From: Acanthaster planci | Lineage: Eukaryota; Echinodermata; Asteroidea; Valvatida; Acanthasteridae | Direction: 5' to 3' | Length of the DNA stretch: 61,274 nt | Assembly (NCBI RefSeq): GCF_001949145.1 | Contig: NW_019091440.1 | Span: 943,954 to 1,005,227, forward strand | Notes under the pieces: model-generated | What the model saw: the letters and a program-made list of their open reading frames with translations, nothing else | Told to the model about the DNA's origin: nothing | Databases searched by the model: none | In this document: in pieces, positions 24,500-36,314 of the stretch | Layout: each line of letters opens with the position of its first letter | Position numbering within the stretch: the first letter of the stretch is position 1 | Translations under genes and position numbers: made by a program

Positions 24500-27400
24500 A
24501 TGAAGGTTCTGCTGCTTTCAATGTTGACGCTCTCCGTCTGTGTGGGTACGTGGTTCTCTCCTTCTTCTGTAGTATTCACTTTCTTTTTTGGAGATGTAGG
24601 CCTATATTATATGGAAACAGAAAACCCCATGAAACCTTTACCTTTTACTCGTCACAGGAATCATTAGTAACTTTAATTCCTTTCGATGATTTCGTTAGCT
24701 TCTCTTCATAAATGAGAGAAGTTTCAAGCATCATCCAGCCTTAATCAGGTGCACGTGAACTTAAAGTATGAGAATAGAGCTCTGAAGACTTAGTGTCGTG
24801 CGGTTTTGTGAAAAAAGAACCAAAATTGTGAATCTCTCTTTTGTCATGTGGAGCGGCACGTATTTACGTATACACCCTTCCACTTTCATGTCTGTTCGTC
24901 ACACGGATTCGTGAGGCCCTGTCCAATATAATTGGTGTACATGTACAGGACACCCGGTCTTTCTTGTGCTTACAATTTGTCCATCTTGGTCAACTCCTTG
25001 CCTTGGGGTTTTAAAAGCGCATAATGACGGCGAGGTCACTCTAGGTCGCGTGTGCCGTCATTGTGCGGCGATCGGTCAGTGGCGCTGGCTTTGCTTACGT
25101 CAGAATTGCTGGCCAAGTCAATTAAAAGACGTGTTTGCGGTCCAGGTGAAGTGTACGGAAGCGTTGCACTGCCAAAAACAAAAGGGAAAAAGGCATTTCC
25201 ATACGGACGCCACTTGATAACCCATGCACAAAACCTATGAAACTGGTCTGAAAAATTTTAAGTGTTTTCGCAGTAAACGACTTGGTATTTTCCCTCTTAA
25301 TTGAACTTTTCTGGGCATGGTTTTGCTTTCTGACGGCTAACGGGTCACTGTAGGGAATACACTTGTAATTTTTGTCGTCCATATGTGGACTTCTTTCCAC
25401 TTTCATGTCTGTTCGTCACACGGATTCGTAAAGCCCTGTCCAATATAATAGGTGTACATGTACAGGACACCCGGCCTTTCTTGTGCTTACAATTTGTCCA
25501 TCTTGGTCAACTCCTTGCCTTGGGGTTTTAATAGCGCATAATGACGGCGAGGTCACTGTAGGGAATACATTTGCAATTTCTAGCGTCAGTATGTGGAATT
25601 TTTTTCAAAACGGCGCTTTGGGCTTCATCCTTTTTATACTCCAAAACAAGTCTTAAATGCTTTTCCATGACGCACGTTTAGCTGTGTGAAAACCTCTTAG
25701 CATTTTTTGATCATTGAGCGTAATGCGCTCCACTTTAAAATTAAGAGGGTCTTAAGACAGTAACAGAAATGTCAACTTGTATTTTTGAAAAAAGTAACCT
25801 TCAAATGGCTCTATTTTCAACGGAATATATATTATAGGGATCAGTTTTCAAGAAATGTTGAGATTCACGACTATTTTTAAGGAAAGTTCATCTCAGGACG
25901 GAAATGTCTTCAAAGTTCAAAAGTCATCCGTTAATCTCACAAAAATTAAATAGAACCGGGCTTCCCTAGGCTAGGCAATGAGCTTTAAGTTGATGGACAT
26001 TTGAACCGCATAGACACACGTGAAACTATTTCTCCTGTTTGTTTCAAGTTTGGGTTCATTTACTCCAGGTTGTTTTTCTGTCACAACTTTTCGTTTACTG
26101 CCGGTAGTGCACAGGTCGTGGATCCATGTCGGAACTCAGCTGACCAGATTGGCCCATTATGATAATGCTCTTTTGGTCTGGAATTCCGTTCAGTCTGAGT
26201 CTGAGCCGGAGCGGTGGTGTCCTTGGTGCCCTCACGAACCACGGGTGACCAGCGACATGTACTGTACATGTACTCTTAAGGCTTTCCGGTGGTGGCCTCG
26301 CCCGTTATCGAACCATAGGGAAATGGCATCCAGACAAAAACATTCTTATCTAAAGACATTCTGTGGTAACAAGGGAACAAAAATAAAATAGACCCCTGCT
26401 AAGCCTTCTGGCCCTGCTCGGCAACACCGTTGGTAATCCGACTGCAGAGATTTGATTTGATGGTGGGATGGGTTCGTAAATCGCTATACCAACCATATCG
26501 CGTGGCGATATTTATTCTGGGGTCTATGCAATGCAGTTGTTTTAAAGTTCTGATCTTGAAAATGAATTTCACTGTTTCAGTTAAGTGTGTTTTTTTTCTT
26601 TTAAACATTGTGTGATTTTGATGCCTCAGTGGTTTTGTTTGTTAATGCCAATTTCCGTATTCATGAGCAGAACTGTGATGTCCTATTCCCCGTAAGGATG
26701 CCCCCCCCAATGCCAAAAATTGAGGTACTTTGCTGAGCAACATTTCCATGTCTTTCGGGATTCACTGTTGTGGCCATGAGAACGAGCCATTTTTCAGAAA
26801 TGTTTTCAGTTCCAGCCTGAACAGAAATTCGTTTATACCGAACATTGTATTCCCCGATCGAGTTACCTCACAACACCAGCCTTGCCTTCAGCTGTCCAGA
26901 AAGCTTTGACACTGTTAAAATGTTAAGACGTTGGCAAATAGTTTTTGTACACCGAGATGCGTCCCGGAAAATAGGTAACACCATTGTAAAGCGTGTACCA
27001 TGATGTAGCACCCTGTCAGAGCCTACGTGTGCCTACCCCAACTGAATTTTCCATCTGTCTTTAGGGTATGCTAACCCAGGATGTGAAGATGGAGCACCCA
27101 CTATCGCTGGTATCAGGGGTTTCCGGGGGGAGGGTTCATAAATATTGTAGACCATGTACTATGCAACTCGGCAGGATATCCCTATTATAGGAGTTTAAGC
27201 TCTCTCGGTTTCCGCATTTCGTTGCGGGCAAAGTGTACATTTACCACTGTCATAGCAGGTCCAACATTGCGTGCTCGTACAGAACCGCGGATTGTAATCT
27301 CTTCTGGTATTGAATTATTCTTCGGCCCGGCGTAGACTGGAGTGTTACCAAGAAAGACAACTGAAAGGATTGTCAGTTTGTATTTGTCGAAAACAAAAAC

Positions 27401-30400
27401 GGCCAGAAATGGGCCCTGCACATCGCGCTAGTTTCTTCGATGGGGTGTGGCCATCAACAGGAAAAATTGGGTAGGGTTCAGCGCTTGCAGTTAATGGGAG
27501 TAATTAAATGGCTGCAGTGTATGGTCGAATCTCAAAAATGCTCCCCTGTTATATATTCAAACGATGCCCTTTTATCAAAGGTACTTTTGCCGTTGCTCTT
27601 TTCCAAAAAAAGTGCATTGATTGTTGAAACATCTGGTCCGCGACAAAAGCTCTAGTTTACGGCGCATTTCAGTTGAAATCCATTGAATTTGTGGCGTCAG
27701 CTCATCGCGGTTGAGAACAAAAAGCTCGTGAGATGCTCGGGATTTGAATGACGCATGGGTTGTTGGGAAGAATAGAGAATATCCACAGAATCCACGCACC
27801 CTCTACAGGGCAAGACAATGCATTCCACCGGGGAAAAGTTTCCCGCCAGAACATGCATGGAATGCGGAAAACAAAAGTACATTCTTGTGCAGAACGAAAG
27901 GGGAAACGAAAACGAAAGTAATTTGACGAGCCGCACCCGTTTACAAAATGGCGCGAACCTGCAGCCTGCATTGTACTTACCTTTGCTTTGAGTCCTTGAC
28001 CCGATAGGAAAAGGGCAATTGTGTAAGGAGCGTGATTCCCAGAGCCAAATGCTCGTAATGAAATGCTTGAGCTTTGAGTGGGAACTGGAATGTTTGGTAA
28101 AAGCAGTGAACTTCTGCGGGCCATCTTCAGAGAGAGACAGAGAGAGACGATCGCTTCGTGTGAGGGAAAAAAAATCCCAGAAGAACTTGCGTGGGAACGC
28201 GGAAAACGAAAGTGCATTATTTGGGCAGAACGTGAAGGGGAAACGATCTGAAAATATGTGTCGGCATTGAAAACGAAAATGAAAAGGATTTGCACCTGGA
28301 TTTGCAAAATAGCGCGAACCTATACACCCCTCTGTGCCCATGGGTAACCTTAAGGTAGACTTCCCCCATCTGACAGGAAAAACAAGTAGGCAATGACAAT
28401 ATTTCTATACCTTTGCATCTACGCGTCACGCTGGTGTTGGCTCTCAGAATGGACGTTGTTAGGTTTTTGGGTGTACGAAACGAAAGAATTTCATCAGCTT
28501 TGTGTACATGTATATTGTTGGTCGACCATGTGGAAACCTCGTTAGGGTCTTTCCCACCGAAGAGATGTGTGGAAAGTGTGACTTCAATTATAAACACTCC
28601 TTTGTCCATAGAAGTGCATGATGTTATTTAAGTGCTACCGATAATTAGGCTGGGATTTAATGTTGTACAGACGTTAACTTGGATCTTTAAAATGTAGCAG
28701 CGTTGCATTTCGTAGCCACAACTTTTCTTAAACTTTGTGCTGTTGTGTGAAAATTATTTAGCGTCCCCGTTCGGCTAAGTGAATCGAAGGAAGAAATAAT
28801 CATCCATGTTTTCCTGGCCCACTGAGGGCGGTGTTGCTGTGATTTCAACTGGAGAAACATCGTTGACGGAATAGGTTTTTCTAATCCAAATGTGAACGCA
28901 AAATTTACGAACTGAAAGCATTTCTGAGATAGGGTCACTTGCTTGCCTATTGCTGTGCACCCATAGCAATACATAACCAGAGGAAAGCAAATTTAGGCTA
29001 GGAAAACCTTCCCAGCAGTCATTTGAGCCTGTATCAGGATAGCATTGAGGTTTTCTTTCCGGGATTACACCTCGGTTTTGCTCATGAATATGGAGATACT
29101 GATTAACATAACCATAAAGGCTGAGCAGTACCCTTTACAATATTAAACAAAACGCAAATGATTATGAGATGAGCTGAGACACCAAGGTGCATATTTAAAT
29201 TTTATCTTTGCTTCCCTTTATACAGACATACAGACATTTTTGATGAAAAAGTACAAATAAGTTGCACTTAAAATTGCACTCATTTTACAGACGATTTTGT
29301 CGATCACCTTTGCCACGTGTTAAAGTGAAACCCCTTTAGCCGCACCAATGGTACGTGCCTGGCACACTCCTTGAAAAACCTCCTTTCATGAAAATTGGCA
29401 AGCGCTGCGCGTGTCGCGCGATGTGACAGGAAAAGCAATCCGGTTCGTAAGTGTGACGTCCCTTCAGTTTATACCACGCCCACTGCACACGTGCACTGCT
29501 CATAGGGTTACATGCAATGATCGCTGTTTACACGGAACCGGAAGTTAACGCGCGATTTCAGCAATTGTCCAATGAGAGCCTGCAAACGTGGCGCGTCCGC
29601 CTTTGTGACGAAGTCACTTACGAACCGGACAAGCCCGTCTACAGTGAATTTCACACTCTGTATTACGAAAACGTGGACGCGCTGGTGTTGCGCAGTGCGC
29701 ATGTTTAGGTTACAATGAGGCATAACCACCATACGTACACGTAATTTGTGTATGGGAAGAGTTTTAATCAGGAGGCAAAATTTCTTCTGAAGCTGGCGAA
29801 TCGCTTAACAAGTTGGGCAGCAGTGAAATTGAATCAGGCGGTCGTCAGGTAACTCGGTTTGCAAGCGAAGTATAAAATTATTAATTCTGACACTAAAGAT
29901 AAAAACCATCGATGCATGTGAAATTTAAGATACACAGTGTTTCGATACTGCGGGATAAAAAGTCTTTGGGATCATGGATCCACAAAAATCTCTACATGGC
30001 AGCGTCGGTCGGGGAATTATGTATCAAATTTTCGGTGATTTTTTTTCGCCTTGCTTATTAAGTACGTTTATCGAAGGGAAATACATTTAACTGGGGAGCG
30101 TTTGTCCAGCAACCTGATCGTTGGAACAAGTTCCTTTGTTTCGTCGCTACCACAAGAACCTCTGGCTTTTCTCCTGTCCTTCCTTGTAGCTATTTCCTGA
30201 AGTTTGGCCTTGGCAGGGAACCACATCCCAACCGCACTTGAGCCTGAGGTCAATTTGCCAGAGGACCGTAGGCTTGGGATTTTGTGTAACGATATTTTGG
30301 TTTTGGAACAGATTCGTAAGGCTTGGAAGTTTGGAACAAATTTGTAAAGCCGCCTTTTATTTCTATGTCCACGTTTTTTTGGTGCGTTGCGTACACGATG

Positions 30401-33400
30401 CGTTCGTCCGTTTCACTTTCACGGACAACAAAATCGATTCCATTGACAGCGGTCGGCCCACAAAATCGCCAGGGAGCCATCTTGACGGATACGCAACGCT
30501 TGGCACAAGTGTTGACGCGCATATGGAAAAGCGCTTTCACGGAGGAGAAAACGTGGACATTTCTATTTCCTGTTTCTCCCCACAAGAGATGCGAGATTTT
30601 AGTATATTGTGGATTAACTTCAATCAAGTTCCACTTGTCCATGACGTACCATTTGTTCTTTTTCGCAGTTACCGGCTCTGCATGGTTTTGTTTTAAACAG
30701 GAGTTTACACTGCATATTAATTACTTACTGAAAATGTCACGATGCTTAACAGGCAGCGCGGGTGCCAGTAATGAAACAGCAGATCGCAGTCCTTTATCGG
30801 CCAGCAATGGCAGTAAATGTGACAGTAAGTCTCAGCTAATTAATGTTAATACATATTTAGCAACAACAGCAACAGGGAGTAACTGTGGTCATTGAGTACA
30901 GACAACATGATTTTTAAGGGTTTCCATCAAGTGCAATAGTGAAGCAATTAATTTTGATCTACTTGTGTTATGCATGATTACAAGTACACGTAGGCCTACC
31001 ATAGTTGTACTTTCAGAGCCACGCATCCTTCATTTAACACTGGTATGATATAAGCATGGTTGGTACTCAAGAAAAGAAGATTTTTAATTTGTTATCTACG
31101 GTATCTACGTGTCTTTTTAAGACAAAGGTTGCATTTGTTTGCAAAACTGGACGCACAAAGCACTGAGATTGTCTCAAAATAAAGTCAAATGTTCATGTAT
31201 AAAGAATGACAAATGAACGAAAGTGAACAAGGTCCAGTTCGGGTCAACACGCAAAGCGAAGTTAAGGGCAAATATACGTTAGTGTTTACCGTGGAAATGC
31301 GTTGACAGTGAACAGCTGTTGTGAAACACCGAGCAATATTGCAGATTTCACAGTAGCATTTTCCGGGGGTTAAGAACCGCTCGGACCATCCTTGCTTGAA
31401 GGGCAAATTAAAATTGCAGTCGGCCTCGCTTTGATGAATGTCTCACTAAGCCGTAAAGATGGACAGTGCCTTGATGGGGGGAGGGGTAGCCAAATAGAGA
31501 AAGACCGATTGTTGTCGGAGAAAATGTGTCGCTGGACGACTGACCGCGCGTTATCCCGTGAACAAAGGTGCTATTTTTTTTCTCTGCGGCGAAATCAGCC
31601 TCCAAAAAGTTGGACTTTTGTTTGCGGAGTAGTTTTAAAGGTGCGTGTTTTTTTTTCATCTGCGCAATAACTCGGTAGCTCCGACATAAATTTACTTCCC
31701 CTGAACGCGATTGTGTTTGTGCAACGATCAAATGCAAATTATGATTTTTCTAAAGGACGGCTTTAATGCATGAAGTCGAGCGAAACGTAAAGAGATCGGC
31801 CAGACAGCACGCGCTTGACTGCAAACTCTGACATCGAAGTCTTAGGAGATCTGGCGGTGGTATTGTATCACACCACCAACGCCGCCATTGTAAGTTGTTC
31901 GTGTGTTTTTGATGTTTGCCATTCTTCTCGCCTCAGTCGTATTTTTGCCCAACAGTGGCTGGCAAAACTATGGCACGCCCTGAAATGAAAATTCACTGTG
32001 TTCCAAAAATCTCACACAGCTTTCGATGTAGGTGAAAATGCCGCCCTCTTTCAAAGGAACGGGGCAAATGTGCAATTTTGAGGTGAACCCCGACTCCAAG
32101 CATGCATGCATGGATATGGGTGAAAGTAGATGGCAACTCCGGCTGTCGTGGCCAAGCAAATACGGTCACAAATGTCTGGGGGGTCGTACAGCAAAACAGC
32201 GCGGATCACTCGGTTATCATGCGCTAGATCACTTAAAACGGCGTATGCAATCCGATGCCAACCCAGGGAATTTCTTTGTGCCCTCACACGTGCGGAGTTC
32301 GTCGTGAGTTGAGTTCAATCTCTTTTTAGTTCATAAAATGGCCCCACAAAGTTGTGTTAACCCGAAAAGAGCCAGGGCCGAACCTCCCCCCCCCACCACT
32401 GGTTTTCGAGCAAGCAGTACAGGTATCTTCAGAAGCCGAGCCTTTAGGAGTTATTAAGGAACTCTTAGCCCCTTTTTTCTTCTATCCTGTCTTTTATTTG
32501 TTTCCTTTAGTAACTCTTTGACACCAATTTTGCCAAAGTCAGACATATACCGTCCATGTACTCGCGTAGCACTCATTATTCCGAGAGGGGTCAGCTTCCC
32601 ATCATACTTTCCCCCTGCGATGCCGGTGCTACACCGTACACCTACGTGTATGGGGGCTTGCTCGTGCATCCTTGAACTTCCGGTGACCCTAACAATAAAA
32701 AAATAAACAAACATATGTCGGATTGAGTTAAAACATCACATTTGTACTGATAAGGGGTGTCTCTACGTGCTTGCGTTTTCGTTTTTGAAGCGAGTCTTGC
32801 CGTGAGATAGTCCAAAACAACCCGGTGCTTCTGGGGTTTGCCGTGGTTTTGCTCAAGGCAGCGGAGCATGATGGTTTAGTCATCTGTCGTCTTGAGGACC
32901 GTTTCGTCAAGTTGGAGCCCGAGTGACTCCAACTGACGTACGTGCATGTTTATTGCTTCATTTGATGCCCCAGTCGGCAGACAGCGCAGTCGAGGTTTTT
33001 CGAGCCATACTCCGTAGCAGTTAAGTTGATAACACAAAATACATGTACATGTACACGCTGCCTGCATCTACATATGTGTTCGGAGTAAGGGTAGTGATTG
33101 GGCTTATACAGGCAATGAGTGCGCGAGGCACCAGAGTAAGTTCCGGGAAACACCTCCCTTACCGGGAAAAGGGGAAAGCTACTTTGAAAGTTGCCACACT
33201 TCGCGCGAAAGCTTTAATTACAATTTCGCCAGAAGGTCCCGGGTGGCATGCACTTGGCGCTTCCCACGCCCAACGTGGACGAAGTTGTACGCACACGCGG
33301 CGGTCTCTCGCCGAAGGAAATCGTTCCTGAGTGACAAGCACGCTGTCTCATGTTCCTTCATGGTGCCAGTTTTAAAGATTCATGACACTGATGTCGTTAC

Positions 33401-36056
33401 TTTATGACTGCTTACTGTGAGGAGAAAACAAACACAAATTTTCTTTTGTTACGCAACCCTAACTTTTTGTGCACAGTTTTTGGTTAGCTTCCGAGTTCGA
33501 TCTGTGCATAAACAAAACATCCTCCCGCGCATGAAATTTGTGTCCAGTTTACATTAGCACCGATTCATTTCACTCTAATAGAATTGATGCAAATCTTCTG
33601 AGTGACACTACTTCATGATTGTGCGAAAAATACCCACCGGCAGAGGGCGTTTTCGGCTTCGCACTCACAGAGTTCCGGTTCTTGGGATAATCCATTGTTG
33701 TACAGCTTTGCTGTTACGGGTTTCAAGAGAGGGCGCAGTGTGTCCAAAGAGAAAAGATGTAAATTCGGTTCGGCATACAGCGGCGCATGTCCGATATGAC
33801 GGGCTTGCGAGGTCTTCCCTGTAAGAGGTTTGTTCCCAAATGATCTTGCAGACCTTGCGCCAGCCGTATTCCCGAATGACTGTCGACGCGTTTCATTTTG
33901 TGGCATGCGCTGTTGCAACAACGCCTGAAAGTTTAATACCGCTCGGGTGCTTAATTCTTTACTTTGAATTGGTGCATTGGGTCGGACTGACTACATCTAG
34001 AACCCATCGACTGTCGGGAGATTGATATTTGCTGCGTTATACATTTTCGAACTAGTCCTTACCACTGCACTCATGCATATTCATGATATTGTGTGTTACC
34101 AGCTGGATCGTACGCTGTTCGATGCTACGCCTGCACTGGTGCCATCTCACCCGCCCTCAACACTTGGTGTAACGACCCGTTTGACGAGGAGAACGCGGCA
34201 GCTCAAGCATCCATTCAAACCTGTAATGGAGAATGCGTGGTAAGTAACTCTTAAAACTACAAGAGGGACACTACAAAAAACCAGCAGAGACATTTAAATT
34301 ATTTCTATTACCTAGAAAAACAAAACCAAAAAGGCAAAGAAATATAATATAAAAATTGCCAACAAAACAAGAACAAAAACTCAAACAAAAACAAGCTCTT
34401 GACTGATTCTAGCCATGTTAGCCAACGCTGCCCCTCTCGGTAATTTTCAGCATCTCAACAGCCTGTGCAAGCCAGAATCGCACGTGGAAATGGCAGTTTG
34501 AATGAGAAAAAAAACAGGTGGATGAGAGAATTTTGAAACTTACCCCGAATCCCCCAAAACTAAACCTACGTCCTTAAGGTGCCACAGAGAGGATATAACT
34601 CTTTTTCATAACTTTTTTTGCAAGCAGCGCTTCTAAAAGCCCTCTTGCATTCAGCCTGATGCACTACGTTTCTGCTGATGAGAAAATAGCACTATATTGA
34701 GGTCAAACCGCATAGCAGTGTCGATAACGCCTTGGAAGCAACATAAAGCGTCCGTTGCAATGCAGCTTGTATGAATCGGGCTACGCTCCTTTGAGAATCA
34801 CCTCTGTGTTTTAAAGAACCGTATTTTCAATGTTGTGCAATTCCCATTTGGTGCTTTTTATGCCAAGAAGTAATTCCTTATTCATGAGCACAGCCGTCAT
34901 CTCATTTCAGGCAGAGTGATTTTTAATCCGGCATAAAAAGTGATGGATATATAATTTCTTTAAATATTTTGGTGGCCCCAAAAGTTCTTTTCTTTGAAAA
35001 CGTATTATGCACTCCGCAGCAATTAAACCATCATTAACATGGTCTCTGGAATGTTCACACACACGCACCCACACAGTTTTACATACAAAATGTGGAAATT
35101 CCTTTGTTCTCCTGTGGTTAAGGAAACTTTGAGGAAAATACTCCTCTCTCTTCAACTAGGATAACTCCTTCGAGCTGGATTTTTGATGATTTCCCGGACT
35201 GTTCCTCCTCATTTTGCCACAGATAACCTTGACCCCAAAATGCCTCTGAAAATGCTTTACTAAGAGGAGAAAACATTGTGTGCGAGTCCACACAACGCCA
35301 TCGCACCCTACATTATGTGGACTTCTTCTGTGCAGAGGTCCACACTATGTATGCCACGCATTTGCAACTGGGGACCCCGTCTTGTTCCTCTTTCGTTCGT
35401 ACTTTGGCTTTTTTTGGAAGACCGGCCATACGTTTTGTACACAGTTGTGAATCCGGGACCTTATTGTCCTCTACCGTTCAGGGTCCCCAACTAAATTCAA
35501 AAACAAACTCGCACACGCATCTTTGTTTCACAGTTTGAACGGAACACCTGTACCGCGAATGGCATCTCAAAATAGCGCCCTTATTTGTCCGGAAAAGCAC
35601 GGGAAATTTTCAACGTAAAAAAGCACTTAATTTCAATACCCCTCAGATAAAATGGATACTAAATCTTTTCCATGCGTTGAATAGGAGAACTTGAAAATTC
35701 CACGTTGTAAGTGCTTTTCAAACCATTCATTGCTTGGACTGTTAATTTTCCTTATGGGACCACGAGTGACAGAGGGCGCTCAAACCTGGATACCAGGCAT
35801 TGCACTTTGTAATACTCATATTCTCATTTCTTGTCTTCAGAAAAGCTACTCTAAAATCGGCGACCTGGAAGGCTATGTCCGCGAGTGTTCCAACGTGACC
35901 ATAACCAATTGCCTGAACGAGTGCAACTCCGCTTTGGGGATCACCGCTTGCCAGCACTGTTGCACCGGCGACCTCTGCAACAGCGCATCCTCGGTGACCT
36001 TTAACCTGCTGGCCGCAGTCGCCATGTTGGTGTCTGCCTGGGTCTTCACCTCGTAG
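24500..36056 (+). CDS. Ly6/uPAR-domain GPI-anchored protein (Ly6-B)
   Basis: Exons 24500-24545, 34103-34239 and 35841-36056 (46, 137 and 216 nt) give 132 aa. Exon 1 encodes the signal peptide MKVLLLSMLTLSVCV and ends in g|gtacgt. Exon 2 follows gtgtgttaccag and begins AGSYAVRCYAC, then NTWCNDPFDEEN and NGECV, ending gtg|gtaagt. Exon 3 follows ttgtcttcag and has RECSNVT (a glycosylation sequon), NCLNEC, CQHCC and the hallmark GDLCN, then a hydrophobic GPI-type tail (FNLLAAVAMLVSAWVFTS). I count 12 cysteines in the mature chain, two more than Ly6-A. Family knowledge places such proteins on the outer cell surface as small binding or regulatory molecules; the ligand is unknown. The gene sits wholly in the left arm of the palindrome and has a 9.6-kb first intron and a 1.6-kb second intron. 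No TATA box is evident. Confidence 0.9.
24877..25600 (+). repeat. ~165-bp direct repeat in Ly6-B intron 1
   Basis: 24877-25041 and 25394-25558 are near-identical (ccactttcatgtctgttcgt ... gacggcgaggtcact), offset 517 bp. A second short piece, ggtcactgtagggaatac, occurs at 25346 and 25551. The right arm has only one, diverged, copy (about 53160-53320, reverse), so the duplication arose in the left arm or was lost in the right. Confidence 0.8.
27800..28330 (+). repeat. Internal tandem repeat shared by both palindrome arms
   Basis: Two diverged direct copies, about 27855-27960 and 28185-28315: tggaatgcggaaaac..., gcagaacg..aggggaaacga, aaaatggcgcgaacct / aaaatagcgcgaacct. Both also exist in reverse at about 50200-50730 in the right arm, so the tandem event is older than the palindrome. 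The long antisense frames here are repeat artefacts. Confidence 0.6.
28795..29130 (+). repeat. Dispersed repeat (GAGGGCGCTGTTGC...ATTCATGAGCA family)
   Basis: ctgagggcggtgttgctgtg ... gcatttctgagatagggtca ... ttgctcatgaatatggagat. Copies at 38790-39110 (+, palindrome spacer) and 49540-49890 (-, mirror partner). Fragments of its end (attcatgagcagaactgtga) occur at 26660 and 51700, and weakly at 34880. Confidence 0.6.
35090..35360 (-). repeat. Dispersed GTCCAC hairpin repeat, copy 3
   Basis: Inserted in Ly6-B intron 2 and absent from the mirror intron of Ly6-B', which helps explain the 1601-bp against 536-bp intron lengths. Aligns in reverse with 52190-52450, including ttccttaaccacaggagaac and gtccacataatg. 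Confidence 0.65.
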
Positions 36057-36185
36057 AGGCATTTCTCGTACCGATGGTGTGTACCGACTGCCCAGTATGT
36101 AAGAGACTTTTGAACCATCATGAATCGGTTGGACACAGCGTGCTTCCAATTTAGTCGAATCCAGTGTGCTATGAGTAGCACTCTT

Positions 36186-36290
36186 CATCCCTTGCCAGGC
36201 GTTTGGCCTATGTTTTTGGAAAACGGTTTTCATTTTATTCATCCCTTGCCAGGCGTTTGGCCTATGTTTTTGGAAAACGGTTTTCATTTT
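36186..36290 (+). repeat. 53-bp tandem duplication in Ly6-B 3' UTR
   Basis: catcccttgccaggcgtttg ... gaaaacggttttcatttt occurs twice in succession, almost identically, between the stop codon and the poly(A) signal. The mirror gene has only one degenerate unit there, so this is a recent event in the + copy. Confidence 0.85.
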
Positions 36291-36308
36291 TGATTGTTTA
36301 CATCGAGC

Positions 36309-36314
36309 AATAAA
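36309..36314 (+). terminator. AATAAA polyadenylation signal of Ly6-B
   Basis: AATAAA 253 bp after the stop codon (cgagcaataaatcatgcag). At the matching position of Ly6-B' the text is cgagcagtgaatcatccag, that is AGTGAA. Confidence 0.6.

Noticed and set aside
27058-27140. Apparent acceptor (tctttag) followed by GCEDGAPTIAG-like frame
   Set aside because: The mirror arm (51345-51420) has a different frame and indels, so coding is not conserved.
27697-28341. Long antisense frames, mirrored at 50247-50752
   Set aside because: They lie in a repeat shared by both arms. The partner frames are interrupted or shifted, and there are no splice sites or recognisable domains.
29517-29708. 63-codon frame with coding-like composition
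   Set aside because: Not conserved in the mirror arm, overlaps a dispersed repeat fragment (29445-29490), and has no splice signals.
30735-30824. ATG-containing Ser-rich stretch followed by a good donor (aca|gtaagt)
   Set aside because: No partner exon, no conservation in the mirror arm, and too little to claim a gene.
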